From NCBI RefSeq assembly GCF_003362725.1, contig NZ_QKTV01000003.1:186001-250000 (forward strand): a stretch of DNA of 64,000 bases, written 5' to 3'. Shown piece after piece: positions 45,292 through 56,043 of this stretch. The translations under genes and the position numbers were made by a program. The DNA comes from Winogradskyella aurantiaca (GTDB taxonomy: Bacteria; Bacteroidota; Bacteroidia; Flavobacteriales; Flavobacteriaceae). The notes under the pieces were generated by a model. The model ran no database searches and had not been told where the DNA came from. It saw nothing but the letters and a program-made list of their open reading frames with translations. Positions within the stretch are counted from its first letter, which is position 1; each line of letters opens with the position of its first letter.

Positions 45292-46047
45292 ATGAAAAAG
45301 ACCCTTCTCCTGTTAGCCGTATTGTTCTCATCTCTAATGTTTGCTCAAAATGATGATGATACTTCCAGTAGTTCTGCACAACCTACAAACGAAAAACAAC
45401 GACGGAATGAAGTCAGCCTGGAATTTCTAGGAATGATTGACGGAAGGTTTATACCTGCTTACGAACGCTCTTTTGGGAAGCACTGGTCCGCAAAAGTTGG
45501 AATTGGATATAAAGTTAAGGAAGGACTCGTAAATTTCTCCGGCCTTGATGGAGAAAAATTAAAGACAGGTGATATTAATTATGACGGGGGAGTGTTTTAT
45601 GGAGAAGGGCGTTATTATGTAAATGCCTTTAATAATGGACGTGCCGTTGGTTTTTATTTTGGATTGTATATTAAATATTCAGGGTTCCAATCAGACATTG
45701 GAGGTACCTATATTACAGACGAAGGAGAAAACTTCAACTTTTTGTTTGATACAAATATTGGGGTAACTTCAAGTGGTTTTCAATTAGGTTATAAACTACC
45801 AATTGGGAAGCGTTTTGCCGTGGACTTTTTAATTGCTGGACCTGGAACTGCCAGATACAGTTTCGATATAAAGAATAGATCTGACCCCTTACCAGATGAG
45901 TTCTTTGATGACCTGAATGATCTTCTTGAAGAATACGGTTTTTTTGAATTAATTGATACTGATTTTGATTTTCAACCAAGTGATAGTTCAAGTGCTTTTA
46001 ATACCGTTAACTTTAGATACGCTATAAGCTTTTCGTTTAACTTCTAA
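45292..46047 (+). CDS. Outer-membrane beta-barrel-like protein
   Basis: 251 residues with a signal peptide (LLAVLFSSLMFAQ) followed by an Asp/Ser-rich linker and alternating strands (EVSLEFLGMIDGRFIPAYER; WSAKVGIGYKVKEG; YYVNAFNNGRAVGFYFGLYIKYSG) ending RYAISFSFNF, a classic C-terminal barrel strand with terminal Phe. Resembles DUF3575-like barrels, but this is not certain. It lies 63 nt behind the FGE gene and 13 nt before the first of the tandem paralogues. Confidence 0.72.
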   Translation: MKKTLLLLAVLFSSLMFAQNDDDTSSSSAQPTNEKQRRNEVSLEFLGMIDGRFIPAYERSFGKHWSAKVGIGYKVKEGLVNFSGLDGEKLKTGDINYDGGVFYGEGRYYVNAFNNGRAVGFYFGLYIKYSGFQSDIGGTYITDEGENFNFLFDTNIGVTSSGFQLGYKLPIGKRFAVDFLIAGPGTARYSFDIKNRSDPLPDEFFDDLNDLLEEYGFFELIDTDFDFQPSDSSSAFNTVNFRYAISFSFNF

Positions 46048-46060
46048 GTTACTGTAACAT

Positions 46061-47077
46061 CTGCAACGATTAGTATTAACCCTTATTATAGTCTTAAACT
46101 GCTGGACAATTGCAGCACAAAACGACACCATAAGAGTTAAAAACGGTGGTGTTTTTTATGGTAGAATTAAAGGATTAAAATCAAGTGTTTTAATTGTTAA
46201 AACTCCCAATAGTAAAAAAGACTACCAGATCAAATTTTCTCGTGTGACCGAGCTAATTGTACAACGGCAATGTTACGTCATCCTTTCTGGTGGGCGAAGA
46301 AAGGCCGGCTATATCAAATCATTCAACCCTGATGAATTTACTCTCACCTATTCTGATGGAAGTTCGGAGACCTATCCCCTAACAGACTTAGTAGTTTTTG
46401 ATATTATTGGCAGCACTTTTTTTAGGAGATTCAGAGCCTATATAGATGTGAGTTATAATCTCACAAGAGCCGACAATGCGAGTCAAATTTCAGTTGGTGG
46501 AGGCCTGCGTTACATCAGTCCGCAATGGAAATCTTCTTTAGACTTTTCAGCACTGGATTCCCAACGAAATAATGCCGACAATATTAGCAGGGTTAGTGCG
46601 CAATTAGACGTACAACGTGTGACAAATAATCGAAATTTCCTGCTTGGTGGTCTCGCCTACTTATCTAATACCGAACAATCGCTCCAAGGACGGTACTTGT
46701 TTAGATTGGGTTTTGGACGGTATATGGTTTTGTCCAATAAACTCGCCTGGGGCGTTAACCTTGGGATTAATTACAACGTTGAGAATTTTAATGATATGAC
46801 CACCCTTGCTCAACAATCAGTAGAATTAGGTATTGGCACTGAATTGGATATGTTTGATTTTAAGAATTGGACCCTGAAATCCACACTCATTGTATATCCC
46901 AGTTTAAGTGAAAGCGGGCGATGGAGAGCGGATTACAATCTTTATTTTAAATGGAATTTACCACTTGATTTTTATTTAAAGCCCAACCTGCAATTTAATT
47001 ATGACAATCAGGCGGCTAGTCGAGGGAGCGAATTCGATTATATTTTTACGCTAGGTGTGGGTTGGAAATTTGACTGA
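46061..47077 (+). CDS. Outer-membrane barrel protein, tandem paralogue 1 (probable CTG start)
   Basis: The reading frame stays open back to a TAA at 46055, and contains a signal peptide (LVLTLIIVLNC, then IAAQ) and the QNDTIRVKNGGVFYG region seen in paralogue 2. Aligned with paralogue 2, the CTG at 46061 matches its ATG exactly, and each protein has about 338 residues. No ATG, GTG or TTG exists at a suitable place; the next usable start (GTG 46244) would remove the signal peptide and the first domain. The C-terminal half is a DUF481-like barrel. So either translation starts at CTG or the start codon was lost. Confidence 0.7.
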   Translation: MQRLVLTLIIVLNCWTIAAQNDTIRVKNGGVFYGRIKGLKSSVLIVKTPNSKKDYQIKFSRVTELIVQRQCYVILSGGRRKAGYIKSFNPDEFTLTYSDGSSETYPLTDLVVFDIIGSTFFRRFRAYIDVSYNLTRADNASQISVGGGLRYISPQWKSSLDFSALDSQRNNADNISRVSAQLDVQRVTNNRNFLLGGLAYLSNTEQSLQGRYLFRLGFGRYMVLSNKLAWGVNLGINYNVENFNDMTTLAQQSVELGIGTELDMFDFKNWTLKSTLIVYPSLSESGRWRADYNLYFKWNLPLDFYLKPNLQFNYDNQAASRGSEFDYIFTLGVGWKFD

Positions 47078-47192
47078 TTTCATTAAATGTTTATTGCTTA
47101 AAACGAAACTTTTTCATCTTCAGAGAAATGCGGTATATTTAAAGCAAAAAACACAATCAATTATTTATTGTACCAACCAAACTAAAACGTCT

Positions 47193-48206
47193 ATGAAATT
47201 TATCTTATCTCTCATGATACTTTTGGTTTCAGTCCAACTTGCGACTTCTCAAAATGATACTATAAAAGTTAAAAACGGAAATGTTATTTATGGGGAGATT
47301 AAAAAACTCAGATCCAGTGTCATCACCATTGAAACCCCTTACAGTGATAGCGATTTTCAAGTAGAGTTCCCACAGGTGACTGAAATTCATATACAAAGGC
47401 TATGTTTTATAGTATTGACTGGTGGGGTTCGCAGAACTGGTTACATCAAATCTGAGGAGCCTAATCAATTTACCCTAACACTGCAAGATGGCACTAAGGA
47501 GACCTATCCTCTGACCCATTTAGTGGTATTAGATGAATTAAAAGACAGTTTCTGGAAACGGATTAAAGGAAATGTGGACCTCAGTTACAATCTCACTAAA
47601 GCCAATAATGCCAGACAATTGACCTTGGGAGGAGGCTTAAGTTATAGAGGACCCAGGTGGAATTCTAGTGCCACCTTTACATCTTTAAAATCCAACCAGG
47701 ATAATGTGGATGAAATCCAAAGAACGGATGCCAATGCCAATGTGCAACGTGTCCTTCCAAGGAATTGGTATCTGTTAGCTACCTATAGTTTCCTTTCCAA
47801 CACTGAACAGGCGTTAAATGCCCGTAACTCTATTAGACCAGGTGCGGGTCGCTTCCTAGTGTTATCCAATCGTTTATCATGGGGACTTAATGCCGGTCTC
47901 AACTTTAACTTTGAAAGTTTCTCGGATGCCACCCCTGACAGGAATTCAACAGAACTTTATCTTGGATCTCAATTTGATATGTTTGATTTTAAGGACTGGA
48001 GCCTCTTAACCAACATTAATATCTTTCCAAGTTTAAGTGAAAGTGGACGATGGAGGATTGATTACAACCTGGATATCAAATGGGACCTACCATTGGATTT
48101 CTATATCAAGACCAATTTCCAGATCAATTATGATAACAGGCCAGCAGCAGCAGGTAGTGATCTGGATTATATCTGGACTACAGGTGTTGGTTGGGAGTTT
48201 AATTAA
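47193..48206 (+). CDS. Outer-membrane barrel protein, tandem paralogue 2
   Basis: 337 residues with a signal peptide (MKFILSLMILLVSVQLATSQ), an N-terminal small beta domain (residues 20-100, KVKNGNVIYGEIKKL and YIKSEEPNQFTLTLQDGTKETYPL) and a C-terminal DUF481-like barrel (VDLSYNLTKANNARQLTLGGGLSYRG ... YIWTTGVGWEFN). Closely similar to paralogue 1 along its length, so a tandem duplication. The ATG at 47193 is preferred; the frame extends upstream to 47055. Outer-membrane location inferred. Confidence 0.83.
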   Translation: MKFILSLMILLVSVQLATSQNDTIKVKNGNVIYGEIKKLRSSVITIETPYSDSDFQVEFPQVTEIHIQRLCFIVLTGGVRRTGYIKSEEPNQFTLTLQDGTKETYPLTHLVVLDELKDSFWKRIKGNVDLSYNLTKANNARQLTLGGGLSYRGPRWNSSATFTSLKSNQDNVDEIQRTDANANVQRVLPRNWYLLATYSFLSNTEQALNARNSIRPGAGRFLVLSNRLSWGLNAGLNFNFESFSDATPDRNSTELYLGSQFDMFDFKDWSLLTNINIFPSLSESGRWRIDYNLDIKWDLPLDFYIKTNFQINYDNRPAAAGSDLDYIWTTGVGWEFN

Positions 48207-48262
48207 ACCTGGTATTATCATCATCATTAATCAAACAACATCAATCCTCAATCAAATAAACC

Positions 48263-50422
48263 TTGACTACTGAATCCACAAAGAAGAAATGGTTACAGAC
48301 CTTACAATTTTTGGCTGCCTATTTGGTGGCTGCGTGGACTTTTTTGCAATTTGTAGATTGGATATTGAATCGTTACAACATATCACCCTATTGGGTTGAT
48401 TTATTACTTTGGGTGTTTGTTGGTATAATTCCATCACTCGCTATTTACTTCTTCAATAAAGAACGTATCAATAAACGCCTACTTAACAGGCGTGAAAAAA
48501 TACTTTTTCCTTTAAATGTACTCTTAATTATGGCTGCTACCTATTTTGGGTTCAGCAATAGCGATTTAGGAGCCACTACCAAAGAGATTAAGTATACGGA
48601 TGAGGCTGGTGTACCACAGAGTAAGACCATTACCAAAGAAGAATTTAGAATTGGCATACCTATTTACGGCTTCGAAAACACCAAAAACAATGACAGCATC
48701 TCCTGGTGGCGTTATGGTATTGGAGACCTTTTAGTTTATGATTTGGAACAGAACAAAAGCCTAAGCCCATATGCCTTCTTTTTTACTGATACCTCTACGA
48801 AAATAACCGAAGCATCCACATTTGAAGACTTTTATGTGGACGGAAATTATGAGAAAAATGGCGATGATATCACCATTAACGTATTTATTAGAAAATCTAA
48901 TAATGCCAAAGTTCTCAGCAAGCAGACTTTTACTGGCACAAGCTTTCTTGACCTATTAGATGAGATTAGCTACTTTATAACAGAACAAGCGGGATTTGTT
49001 GAAACAAACACTATTCGATACCTGGACTATCCATTGAGTGAATTCATGAGCGCCTCAGAAGAAGCTATGAAAGAGTTTGTGAATGGTAACTATGACGATG
49101 CTGTAGCTATTGACACCACATTTGCCATGGCCTATCTTGAAGATGCAAAAAGAGCGCAACGCTTTAATCGTGGCAGCTTAGAAGTACAAGATATTATTGA
49201 CAAGGCCTATTCCTATAGAAATGAGCTCCCGCTTCAAAAACAACTAGAGGTTAATATACAACGAAGTTTAGCCTATGGTAATTTGGAAGAAGCGGAAGAA
49301 CTGGTAGACTTACAATTGCAAGTTGATCCTACCAATGAATTCTATAATCAAGTTCTATTCTCAATATATGGGAAAGAGAAAGAATTGGATAAATATTACG
49401 AGCGATCCGAGTTCTTATTTTACCAGGATCCCAAACCGGCAAATGGGGTTAATATGGCTAATGCGGCCTTGGTGACGGGTCAGGACAAATTACTACTGCA
49501 AGAAATAAAGGCCTTTGAATTAGTGAATCCTGATTTAAAATTCTTCAGGATTCAACCATATTTGTTTCAAGAAAAATATGACGAAGCTGAAGACTTATTA
49601 AAAGAATTAGATTTGGTCAAGTCGGGCTATCAATTTAGAGCTCAGGTTTATGATACCGCTGTTACCTATCTGCAAAAAAACAAGTTAAATAAAGAGTATT
49701 ATCAACCTTTTGTTGGACGCTTTAGATATGATGTTAATGAGCAAGTAAAAACCTTTTGGATAGAAAACAATCGATTGCTTTGCTATACAAATAACAGAGG
49801 AACAATGCCATACGTACTCTCAGGAAAATATAAGGCAGCAGCTGGCGCGGTTAATGACTATACAAGTGAGTTGGAACTTGTACTTGATAGTTCAAAGAGA
49901 GTTGTTGGCATGTTAGAGCGTGTTTATGACTATAGAACTATGGGAACTTATTGGCATTGGAAAGAGGACCAATCTATCACAGCAGCCCATATGGCATTCG
50001 AGGCAGGAGATCTAGACAAAGCAAAATCCTTGTATGAAATTGCCTTAAGAAATAATCCAAAGCATAGTTATTTAAAAAATATATTGGATCACATCAATTA
50101 TAAATTTACTACGGATCCTGAAATCATTAAAGCGCAGAATGAACGCTACGTCGGTACTTACGGTCCACGTCAATTTTACATCATTGATGATAAGTTTTAC
50201 TATAAGCGAAAAAGCGAGGATACCAATCTCCCTAGAGTTCAACTCTTACCAATGGATGAAACAAGATACATGGATCTCACCCGTTTTAATACCATCATGG
50301 AGTTTAGCAAGGATTCAACGGGTGTTATGGCCTCTAGCGGCTATAATTTTAGTGTTGCAGACAACAAATTTGCTTGGGAAGAATTAAATAGAGAGCGCAA
50401 TTATTTTCTAAAAGACAACTAA
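48263..50422 (+). CDS. Membrane-anchored TPR protein
   Basis: 719 residues starting at TTG 48263. Three predicted membrane segments at the N-terminus (about residues 12-28, 40-65 and 75-95; resembling the anchor region of TolB-like/adenylate-cyclase-linked proteins), then a soluble alpha/beta part with a TolB-N-like strand pattern, then TPR-like repeats (e.g. [48 protein letters not shown]) and a final beta segment. Probably an envelope scaffolding protein; no enzymatic motif. Overlaps the convergent yifB stop by four bases. Confidence 0.75.
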   Translation: MTTESTKKKWLQTLQFLAAYLVAAWTFLQFVDWILNRYNISPYWVDLLLWVFVGIIPSLAIYFFNKERINKRLLNRREKILFPLNVLLIMAATYFGFSNSDLGATTKEIKYTDEAGVPQSKTITKEEFRIGIPIYGFENTKNNDSISWWRYGIGDLLVYDLEQNKSLSPYAFFFTDTSTKITEASTFEDFYVDGNYEKNGDDITINVFIRKSNNAKVLSKQTFTGTSFLDLLDEISYFITEQAGFVETNTIRYLDYPLSEFMSASEEAMKEFVNGNYDDAVAIDTTFAMAYLEDAKRAQRFNRGSLEVQDIIDKAYSYRNELPLQKQLEVNIQRSLAYGNLEEAEELVDLQLQVDPTNEFYNQVLFSIYGKEKELDKYYERSEFLFYQDPKPANGVNMANAALVTGQDKLLLQEIKAFELVNPDLKFFRIQPYLFQEKYDEAEDLLKELDLVKSGYQFRAQVYDTAVTYLQKNKLNKEYYQPFVGRFRYDVNEQVKTFWIENNRLLCYTNNRGTMPYVLSGKYKAAAGAVNDYTSELELVLDSSKRVVGMLERVYDYRTMGTYWHWKEDQSITAAHMAFEAGDLDKAKSLYEIALRNNPKHSYLKNILDHINYKFTTDPEIIKAQNERYVGTYGPRQFYIIDDKFYYKRKSEDTNLPRVQLLPMDETRYMDLTRFNTIMEFSKDSTGVMASSGYNFSVADNKFAWEELNRERNYFLKDN

Positions 50423-51957
50423 CCTAACCACCCCTCCCTATCCAGGCTTCTATACTGGATAGCTTCACTTATATGACTTCCAACAATAGATTCTGACTGA
50501 TCGAGGTCTGCTATAGTTCTGGCCACCTTTAAAATGCGATCATAGGCTCTTGCCGATAAATTCAATCGTTCCATGGCAGATTTTAACAGTTCTAAAGAAG
50601 CTGAATCTAACTGGCAGTATTCTCTAATTTGTTTGGTACTCATTTGTGCATTGTAATGCACTGTGTCCAGGTCTTTGAATCGTTCGGTCTGAACGTCTCT
50701 TGCTAGGGTAACCCTTTTTCTTATTTCAATTGATGCTTCCCCTTTTCTGCTTTCTGCCAGTTTTTCAAAAGGAACAGGGGTTACTTCAATATGAATATCG
50801 ATTCGGTCCAATAAGGGACCAGATATTTTACTAAGATAACGCTGCATCTCAGCGGGAGAAGAGGTCACTGGAGCATCCGGATCGTTAAAGTAACCCCCAG
50901 GACTTGGATTCATACTGGCAACTAACATAAAAGAAGACGGATAAGTAACCGTAAATTTTGCTCTGGAAATGGTCACATCCCGATCTTCTAATGGTTGCCG
51001 CATCACTTCCAGAACACTGCGTTTAAATTCGGGTAATTCATCTAAAAACAGTACACCATTATGTGCCAGAGAAATCTCTCCAGGCTGTGGATAGGTTCCG
51101 CCACCAACCAAAGCAACGTCACTAATTGTGTGATGTGGACTTCTAAACGGACGCTGGGTCATCAATCCTGTATGCTCTTTAACGCGTCCAACCACAGAAT
51201 GAATCTTAGTGGTCTCCAATGCCTCATGTAGAGTCATTGGTGGTAAAATACTTGGTAAGCGTTTAGCTAGCATTGTTTTTCCAGAACCTGGTGGCCCAAT
51301 TAATATAATATTATGTCCCCCAGCAGCCGCTATTTCCATACAGCGTTTAATACTCTCCTGCCCTTTGACATCCGAGAAATCGAATTCAGGAAAATCCAAA
51401 TGTTTATAAAACTCTTCCCGGGTATCTACAATGGTTGGTGCAATTTGTTCATTACTGTCAAAATGCTCTATTACCTCTAGAATGTTTGAAGCTCCCAATA
51501 CTTCTAAATCATTGACTATAGCCGCCTCTTTAGCGTTTTGCTCAGGAAGAATAAAGGCCTTAAACCCCTCTTCCCTTGCCTTGATGGCAATCGGTAACGC
51601 TCCTTTAATTGGTTGAAGACTTCCATCTAAAGATAGTTCTCCCATGATCAGGTATTTATCCAAATCCTCCGATTGTATTTGGTTGGAAGCAGACAAAATT
51701 CCAACGGCCAGAGTTAGGTCATAAGCAGAGCCTTCTTTTCTAAGGTCTGCCGGTGCCATATTAATGGTTATTTTTTTGCCCGGAATTTTATATCCATTAT
51801 TCTGTAAGGCAGCAGCAATACGGTAATTACTTTCTTTAATGGCATTATCTGGCAAACCTACTAAGTGATAGCCAATACCTGAGTCAATATTAACCTCAAC
51901 TACAATGGTTGTTGCCTCTACCCCAAAAACGGCACTGCCATAAACCTTTTTTAGCAT
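50419..51957 (-). CDS. YifB/ComM-type Mg-chelatase-like AAA+ ATPase
   Basis: 512 residues: N-terminal ChlI-like domain ([31 protein letters not shown]), Walker [21 protein letters not shown] (about residue 222), Walker [12 protein letters not shown], and a C-terminal helical domain. In Gram-negatives ComM is a branch-migration helicase that aids natural transformation; in Bacteroidota the role is presumed similar. Single gene at the end of the plus-strand block, 28 nt before the hydrolase gene upstream. Confidence 0.93.
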   Translation of the reverse strand: MLKKVYGSAVFGVEATTIVVEVNIDSGIGYHLVGLPDNAIKESNYRIAAALQNNGYKIPGKKITINMAPADLRKEGSAYDLTLAVGILSASNQIQSEDLDKYLIMGELSLDGSLQPIKGALPIAIKAREEGFKAFILPEQNAKEAAIVNDLEVLGASNILEVIEHFDSNEQIAPTIVDTREEFYKHLDFPEFDFSDVKGQESIKRCMEIAAAGGHNIILIGPPGSGKTMLAKRLPSILPPMTLHEALETTKIHSVVGRVKEHTGLMTQRPFRSPHHTISDVALVGGGTYPQPGEISLAHNGVLFLDELPEFKRSVLEVMRQPLEDRDVTISRAKFTVTYPSSFMLVASMNPSPGGYFNDPDAPVTSSPAEMQRYLSKISGPLLDRIDIHIEVTPVPFEKLAESRKGEASIEIRKRVTLARDVQTERFKDLDTVHYNAQMSTKQIREYCQLDSASLELLKSAMERLNLSARAYDRILKVARTIADLDQSESIVGSHISEAIQYRSLDREGWLG

Positions 51958-51985
51958 AAGGAGTTGATTTCCTTAAAGCTACAAA

Positions 51986-52945
51986 TTAAATATCAGATAA
52001 AAACTCGAGGGCCCGAAGCTCATTGTAGTAATATTCTTGTTTTGATTTAAACCCAACATGACCCCCATATTTGGGCATTTCTAAATACAAATTTGAATTG
52101 GTTTTGGCCTCTTTTACTGGATAACAACCATGCGATAAAAATGAGTCATTTAAGGCGTTGATGATTAAAGTAGGAATCTGAATTCCTGAGAGAAACTGCA
52201 AACTACTACATTTTTCGTAGTAATCTAGTGCATCCCTAAAACCATGAGCTCTGGAGGTATATACATTGTCAAAGTCAATTAATAGTTTAATAGAATCGAT
52301 ATCTTGTTTGGAAATGCGTTTTGGAAATTGTTGCTGTTTCTGCTGAAGTTTTGCTTTTAGATGGTCTAAAAACCGCATCGCATAGGGTTTGTTTTTTAGC
52401 TTGTGCAATTCGTAACATGAGCCATTAAGATCGCAGGGTACCGACACAGCTACAACACCTTTTAACTCTTTTGGTATAATATTTCCTTCACCAAGAAATT
52501 TTAGAGCCAAATTACCACCCAGACTAAAACCTTTAATATACATGTGCTCATACTTATCTAACTCGACCAGATGGTCCAGGACTTCTTTTAAATCCTCTGT
52601 AGCTCCAGAATGATATGAGCGATACAGTAAATTAGGCTCCCCGCTGCAACTACGAAAGTTAACAGCTACCGCATCAAATCCATTCTCACTAAATAGCTTA
52701 GCGGCTGAGGTTATATAAGGTCTCTGCGCAGTTCCCTCAAGGCCGTGTAATAAAATAATGAGCTTTTCAGTTGATTGATTGGAGTAACTCCAATCCAAAT
52801 CAAGAAAATCACCATCGGATAGATTTATTCGTGTCCTGGATTGTTCCAATCCATGGACCTTTCTAAACAGTCCTGAATAAACTGTAGAAACGTAGCCATT
52901 TTTAGCCCAAAATGGGGGTTGGTATGTGGATTCTATTATGGGCAA
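51986..52945 (-). CDS. YheT-family alpha/beta-hydrolase
   Basis: 319-residue serine hydrolase: HGLEGTAQRPYI (oxyanion region), NFRSCSGEPNLLYRSYHSG typical of YheT/EMB8, GFSLGGNLALK (nucleophile Ser about residue 141), ALNDSFLS (acid) and GGHVGF (His). Start is TTG 52945 and no ATG is available nearby. Substrate unknown. Upstream of yifB on the same strand with 28 nt gap. Confidence 0.87.
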   Translation of the reverse strand: MPIIESTYQPPFWAKNGYVSTVYSGLFRKVHGLEQSRTRINLSDGDFLDLDWSYSNQSTEKLIILLHGLEGTAQRPYITSAAKLFSENGFDAVAVNFRSCSGEPNLLYRSYHSGATEDLKEVLDHLVELDKYEHMYIKGFSLGGNLALKFLGEGNIIPKELKGVVAVSVPCDLNGSCYELHKLKNKPYAMRFLDHLKAKLQQKQQQFPKRISKQDIDSIKLLIDFDNVYTSRAHGFRDALDYYEKCSSLQFLSGIQIPTLIINALNDSFLSHGCYPVKEAKTNSNLYLEMPKYGGHVGFKSKQEYYYNELRALEFLSDI

Positions 52946-52985
52946 TTATTTATAACAACTTAGAATCTAAAAATAGGCATTTATT

Positions 52986-54608
52986 CTAGATGGATTCAAG
53001 TGAGGTAAATTGAAATTTAGTGCCGTCAAACAAGCCCAGATCACTCAATTTAAGTGAGGGAATAACAAGAAGTGCCATAAAGGATAAAGTCATGTAAGGA
53101 GCATTAAGTTGCGAACCCAAAGATTTAGCCATTTGATCTAATTGCGCATACGCCTCACCGGTACTTTTGGCATCTGTATTGCTCATGATCCCAGCTACGG
53201 GAAGTGGCATAACTAATTCATTATCATTCGAAACAGCACTTAAACCACCTTTGGATTCAATAATTAAATTTACAGCCTTACAGATAGAAATATCATCAAC
53301 TCCAACCACCACAATATTATGGGAATCATGCGCCACTGAACTTGCAATTGCACCATCTTTTAAGCCGAAATTTTTGATAAAAGCTACTGAGGGTTTTGCA
53401 TTTGAATAGCGATTGATAACCGCAATTTTAAGGATGTCATTACTAATATCGGATATTAAGTTACCACCCACAAGCATTGTCTGAGTAGAGAGACAGTTAG
53501 TTATCAATTGACCTTCTAAACATTCAATAGCTTTAATTTGGTTTGATTTCCCATTTATTTCGAAATCTTCTGGCTGCTTTAAGGACGTTGAAAAATTATT
53601 AAGCACTTCAAATTCCGATGAAGTAATGAGGCTTCTACCTTCATCACTTACCAATTCACCATTGATATAGGTCTGAAGAACCTCAAAAAACTCTATATCT
53701 TTAACCAAAATAAAATCGGCGTTATCCCCAACTCTTAGGGTGCCAACATCCAAATTGTAATGATCAACAGGGTTTAAACAAGCCACCTCAAGAACTTTAA
53801 AAAGGTCTAATCCTCTCGAAATTGCTCTGACCACTAATTGATTGATATGCCCCACCAAAAGCTCGTCCGGGTGCTTATCATCCGAACAAAACATCATGTT
53901 TTGAAAATGGTCTGGAAGTAGATCAATTAAGGCGTTAAAATTTTTGGCGGCACTTCCCTCCCGAATAAGGATTTTCATCCCCTTCTCCAACTTTTCCAAG
54001 GCTTCCTCATAGGTAAAACATTCATGATCAGTTGAAATCCCGGCTGCAATGTAGGCATCCAGATCCGCACCTCTTAATCCGGGTGCATGACCATCAACAG
54101 GTTTATTAAAGGATTGTGCCCAATTAATTTTTTCAAGCACTTCCTCGTCTTTATAAATTACCCCGGGGTAATTCATCATTTCTGCCAGATATAATATCTC
54201 TGGCTTCTGGAGAAGTGCCTTTATACCCTTGGCATCAATGGTGGCACCCGCTGTTTCAAAACTCGTGGCTGGGACACATGAGGGGGCACCAAAATTAAAC
54301 TTGAAGGGAACGGTCTTACCATTTTCAATCATGAATTCCACCCCTTGTACCCCAAGGACATTGGCAATTTCATGTGGGTCTGATACCGTTGCTACTGTGC
54401 CATGATTCACGGCAATTTTGGCAAACTCAGAAGGCACTAGCATGGAACTTTCGATGTGGATATGCGCATCAATAAACCCTGGAAGGATGTAGGTCTGTGG
54501 TGCAGAGTCAATTTCAATTATATCAGAAATGTAGCCGTCAATAATTATGATTTCCCCGGGAAAGATCTTCCGATTTCTGATATCAACTATTTGACCCTGA
54601 ATTTTCAA
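52986..54608 (-). CDS. ade: Adenine deaminase
   Basis: Amidohydrolase converting adenine to hypoxanthine. Motifs: metal ligands in [26 protein letters not shown], and the C-terminal domain with [26 protein letters not shown]. The open frame reaches 54665, inside tilS, but I place the start at TTG 54608 ([18 protein letters not shown]), three bases beyond the tilS stop, because earlier residues have no family match and would cause a 55-nt overlap. About 540 residues, typical for Bacteroidota Ade. Confidence 0.92.
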   Translation of the reverse strand: MKIQGQIVDIRNRKIFPGEIIIIDGYISDIIEIDSAPQTYILPGFIDAHIHIESSMLVPSEFAKIAVNHGTVATVSDPHEIANVLGVQGVEFMIENGKTVPFKFNFGAPSCVPATSFETAGATIDAKGIKALLQKPEILYLAEMMNYPGVIYKDEEVLEKINWAQSFNKPVDGHAPGLRGADLDAYIAAGISTDHECFTYEEALEKLEKGMKILIREGSAAKNFNALIDLLPDHFQNMMFCSDDKHPDELLVGHINQLVVRAISRGLDLFKVLEVACLNPVDHYNLDVGTLRVGDNADFILVKDIEFFEVLQTYINGELVSDEGRSLITSSEFEVLNNFSTSLKQPEDFEINGKSNQIKAIECLEGQLITNCLSTQTMLVGGNLISDISNDILKIAVINRYSNAKPSVAFIKNFGLKDGAIASSVAHDSHNIVVVGVDDISICKAVNLIIESKGGLSAVSNDNELVMPLPVAGIMSNTDAKSTGEAYAQLDQMAKSLGSQLNAPYMTLSFMALLVIPSLKLSDLGLFDGTKFQFTSLESI

Positions 54609-54610
54609 AA

Positions 54611-55924
54611 CTATGCTTCCAATTGAATATGAAGTATCGACTCTGTGTCCGATGTAGCTACGCATTTGTTATTTGCGCGTTTACCAACCACCCAAATAAC
54701 ATCATTCCCAGAACATAAAACCCATGTGCGCTCCTTTTCAGTTAGGGAACACTTTTCATCTTTAAGGAATTTACTAATCTTTTTAGTCCCTGACATGCCC
54801 GAAGGGACAAAACTATCACCTGCTTTCCAAATTCTTAAAACCAGAGGGAATTCTACCTTATTCTCATCCAAATAAACTTCCGACTTTTTTGTTTTACGTA
54901 ATGCCTGTATCTTATTAAATTTTAATTGTCCATGCGGAAATAAAATGCATTCGTCTCCTTCTTTAATTGTGATGGACCTAAAAACTGGAGGGTTAACATC
55001 GGTGAGTATCAACACCTCGCGATGTTTGATTAAACGATGGCTTTCTGATTCAACATATTTACCAGATTTAGCGTCTAATAAATTAAGTACATCATCCCAC
55101 TCCGTAAATCCATAATCTTTAAACATTTCGTGCAAATAAGCCCTTGAATTATTAACCTTTTTGAACTCAGATACTTTATAATGTATTTCATTATCATCCA
55201 AATGGGTAATAGCTCTTTTAGCAACAGCGTTGAGGCTTTCTTCAACAATATCACCCGTTTCATTTAGGTTGTTTATGGTAGATTGAAAACTTCCTATTAA
55301 ATTAGGATTAATGGCCTTTAGAATTGGCACCACTTCATGCCTTAACTTGTTTCTTAAATATTTTCTGGACTTATTGGAGGTGTCCTCTCGCCAGTTCCAA
55401 CCACTTTCAGTTGCGAGTTGAAGAATCTCATCTCGTGAAAATGGTAACAAGGGTCTTACTATGTTTTCATTGAGTATTGGAATTCCTGTTAATCCGTTTA
55501 TACCTGTACCACGGGTGAAGTTGATTAGAAATGTTTCCAGATTGTCATCCGCGTGATGCGCGGTTAATATATAGTCAAAATGGAGCTGACTTGAAAGTTC
55601 CTGAAACCACTTATAACGCAATTCACGGGCAGCCATTTGTAGACTCACTTTATTTTGAGTCATATATTTTTCCGTATTAAACCCTTGAATAAAAACTTCT
55701 AAACCAAGATTGTCAGCGAGGTCCTTTACAAAGCTTTCGTCAGCGTCACTTTCGGCACCTCTTAATTTAAAATTACAATGCGCTAAGGTCAAATCTAAAT
55801 GCGCTTTAAGGCATAATTGGGTCAAAACCACACTATCAATGCCTCCTGAAATAGCAACCAAAAGGCGCTTATCTCGCAGAAATGAAAGTTCATTATTTAA
55901 AATAGAATTAAAGGCATCAAGCAT
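54611..55924 (-). CDS. tilS: tRNA(Ile)-lysidine synthase
   Basis: Makes lysidine at C34 of the AUA-reading tRNA(Ile). PP-loop motif [12 protein letters not shown] (about residue 24) near the N-terminus, [24 protein letters not shown] and [11 protein letters not shown] follow. The C-terminal tRNA-binding domain includes [22 protein letters not shown] 55924 is chosen; a TTG five codons upstream is possible. Essential in bacteria. Confidence 0.95.
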   Translation of the reverse strand: MLDAFNSILNNELSFLRDKRLLVAISGGIDSVVLTQLCLKAHLDLTLAHCNFKLRGAESDADESFVKDLADNLGLEVFIQGFNTEKYMTQNKVSLQMAARELRYKWFQELSSQLHFDYILTAHHADDNLETFLINFTRGTGINGLTGIPILNENIVRPLLPFSRDEILQLATESGWNWREDTSNKSRKYLRNKLRHEVVPILKAINPNLIGSFQSTINNLNETGDIVEESLNAVAKRAITHLDDNEIHYKVSEFKKVNNSRAYLHEMFKDYGFTEWDDVLNLLDAKSGKYVESESHRLIKHREVLILTDVNPPVFRSITIKEGDECILFPHGQLKFNKIQALRKTKKSEVYLDENKVEFPLVLRIWKAGDSFVPSGMSGTKKISKFLKDEKCSLTEKERTWVLCSGNDVIWVVGKRANNKCVATSDTESILHIQLEA

Positions 55925-56043
55925 GTGGTAAATATACAATTTTGAAATACCTCATGAACGTTTCTTAGATTTCAAAAGTGACAAATATCATAGTAAACCG
56001 AAGTGAAATGCAATAGCTTTAATGGAATTTTAAAACTAAAATT

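Noticed and set aside
46244-47077. Short version of tandem paralogue 1 from GTG 46244
   Set aside because: It lacks the signal peptide and part of the N-terminal domain that paralogue 2 has; the upstream frame is open and homologous.
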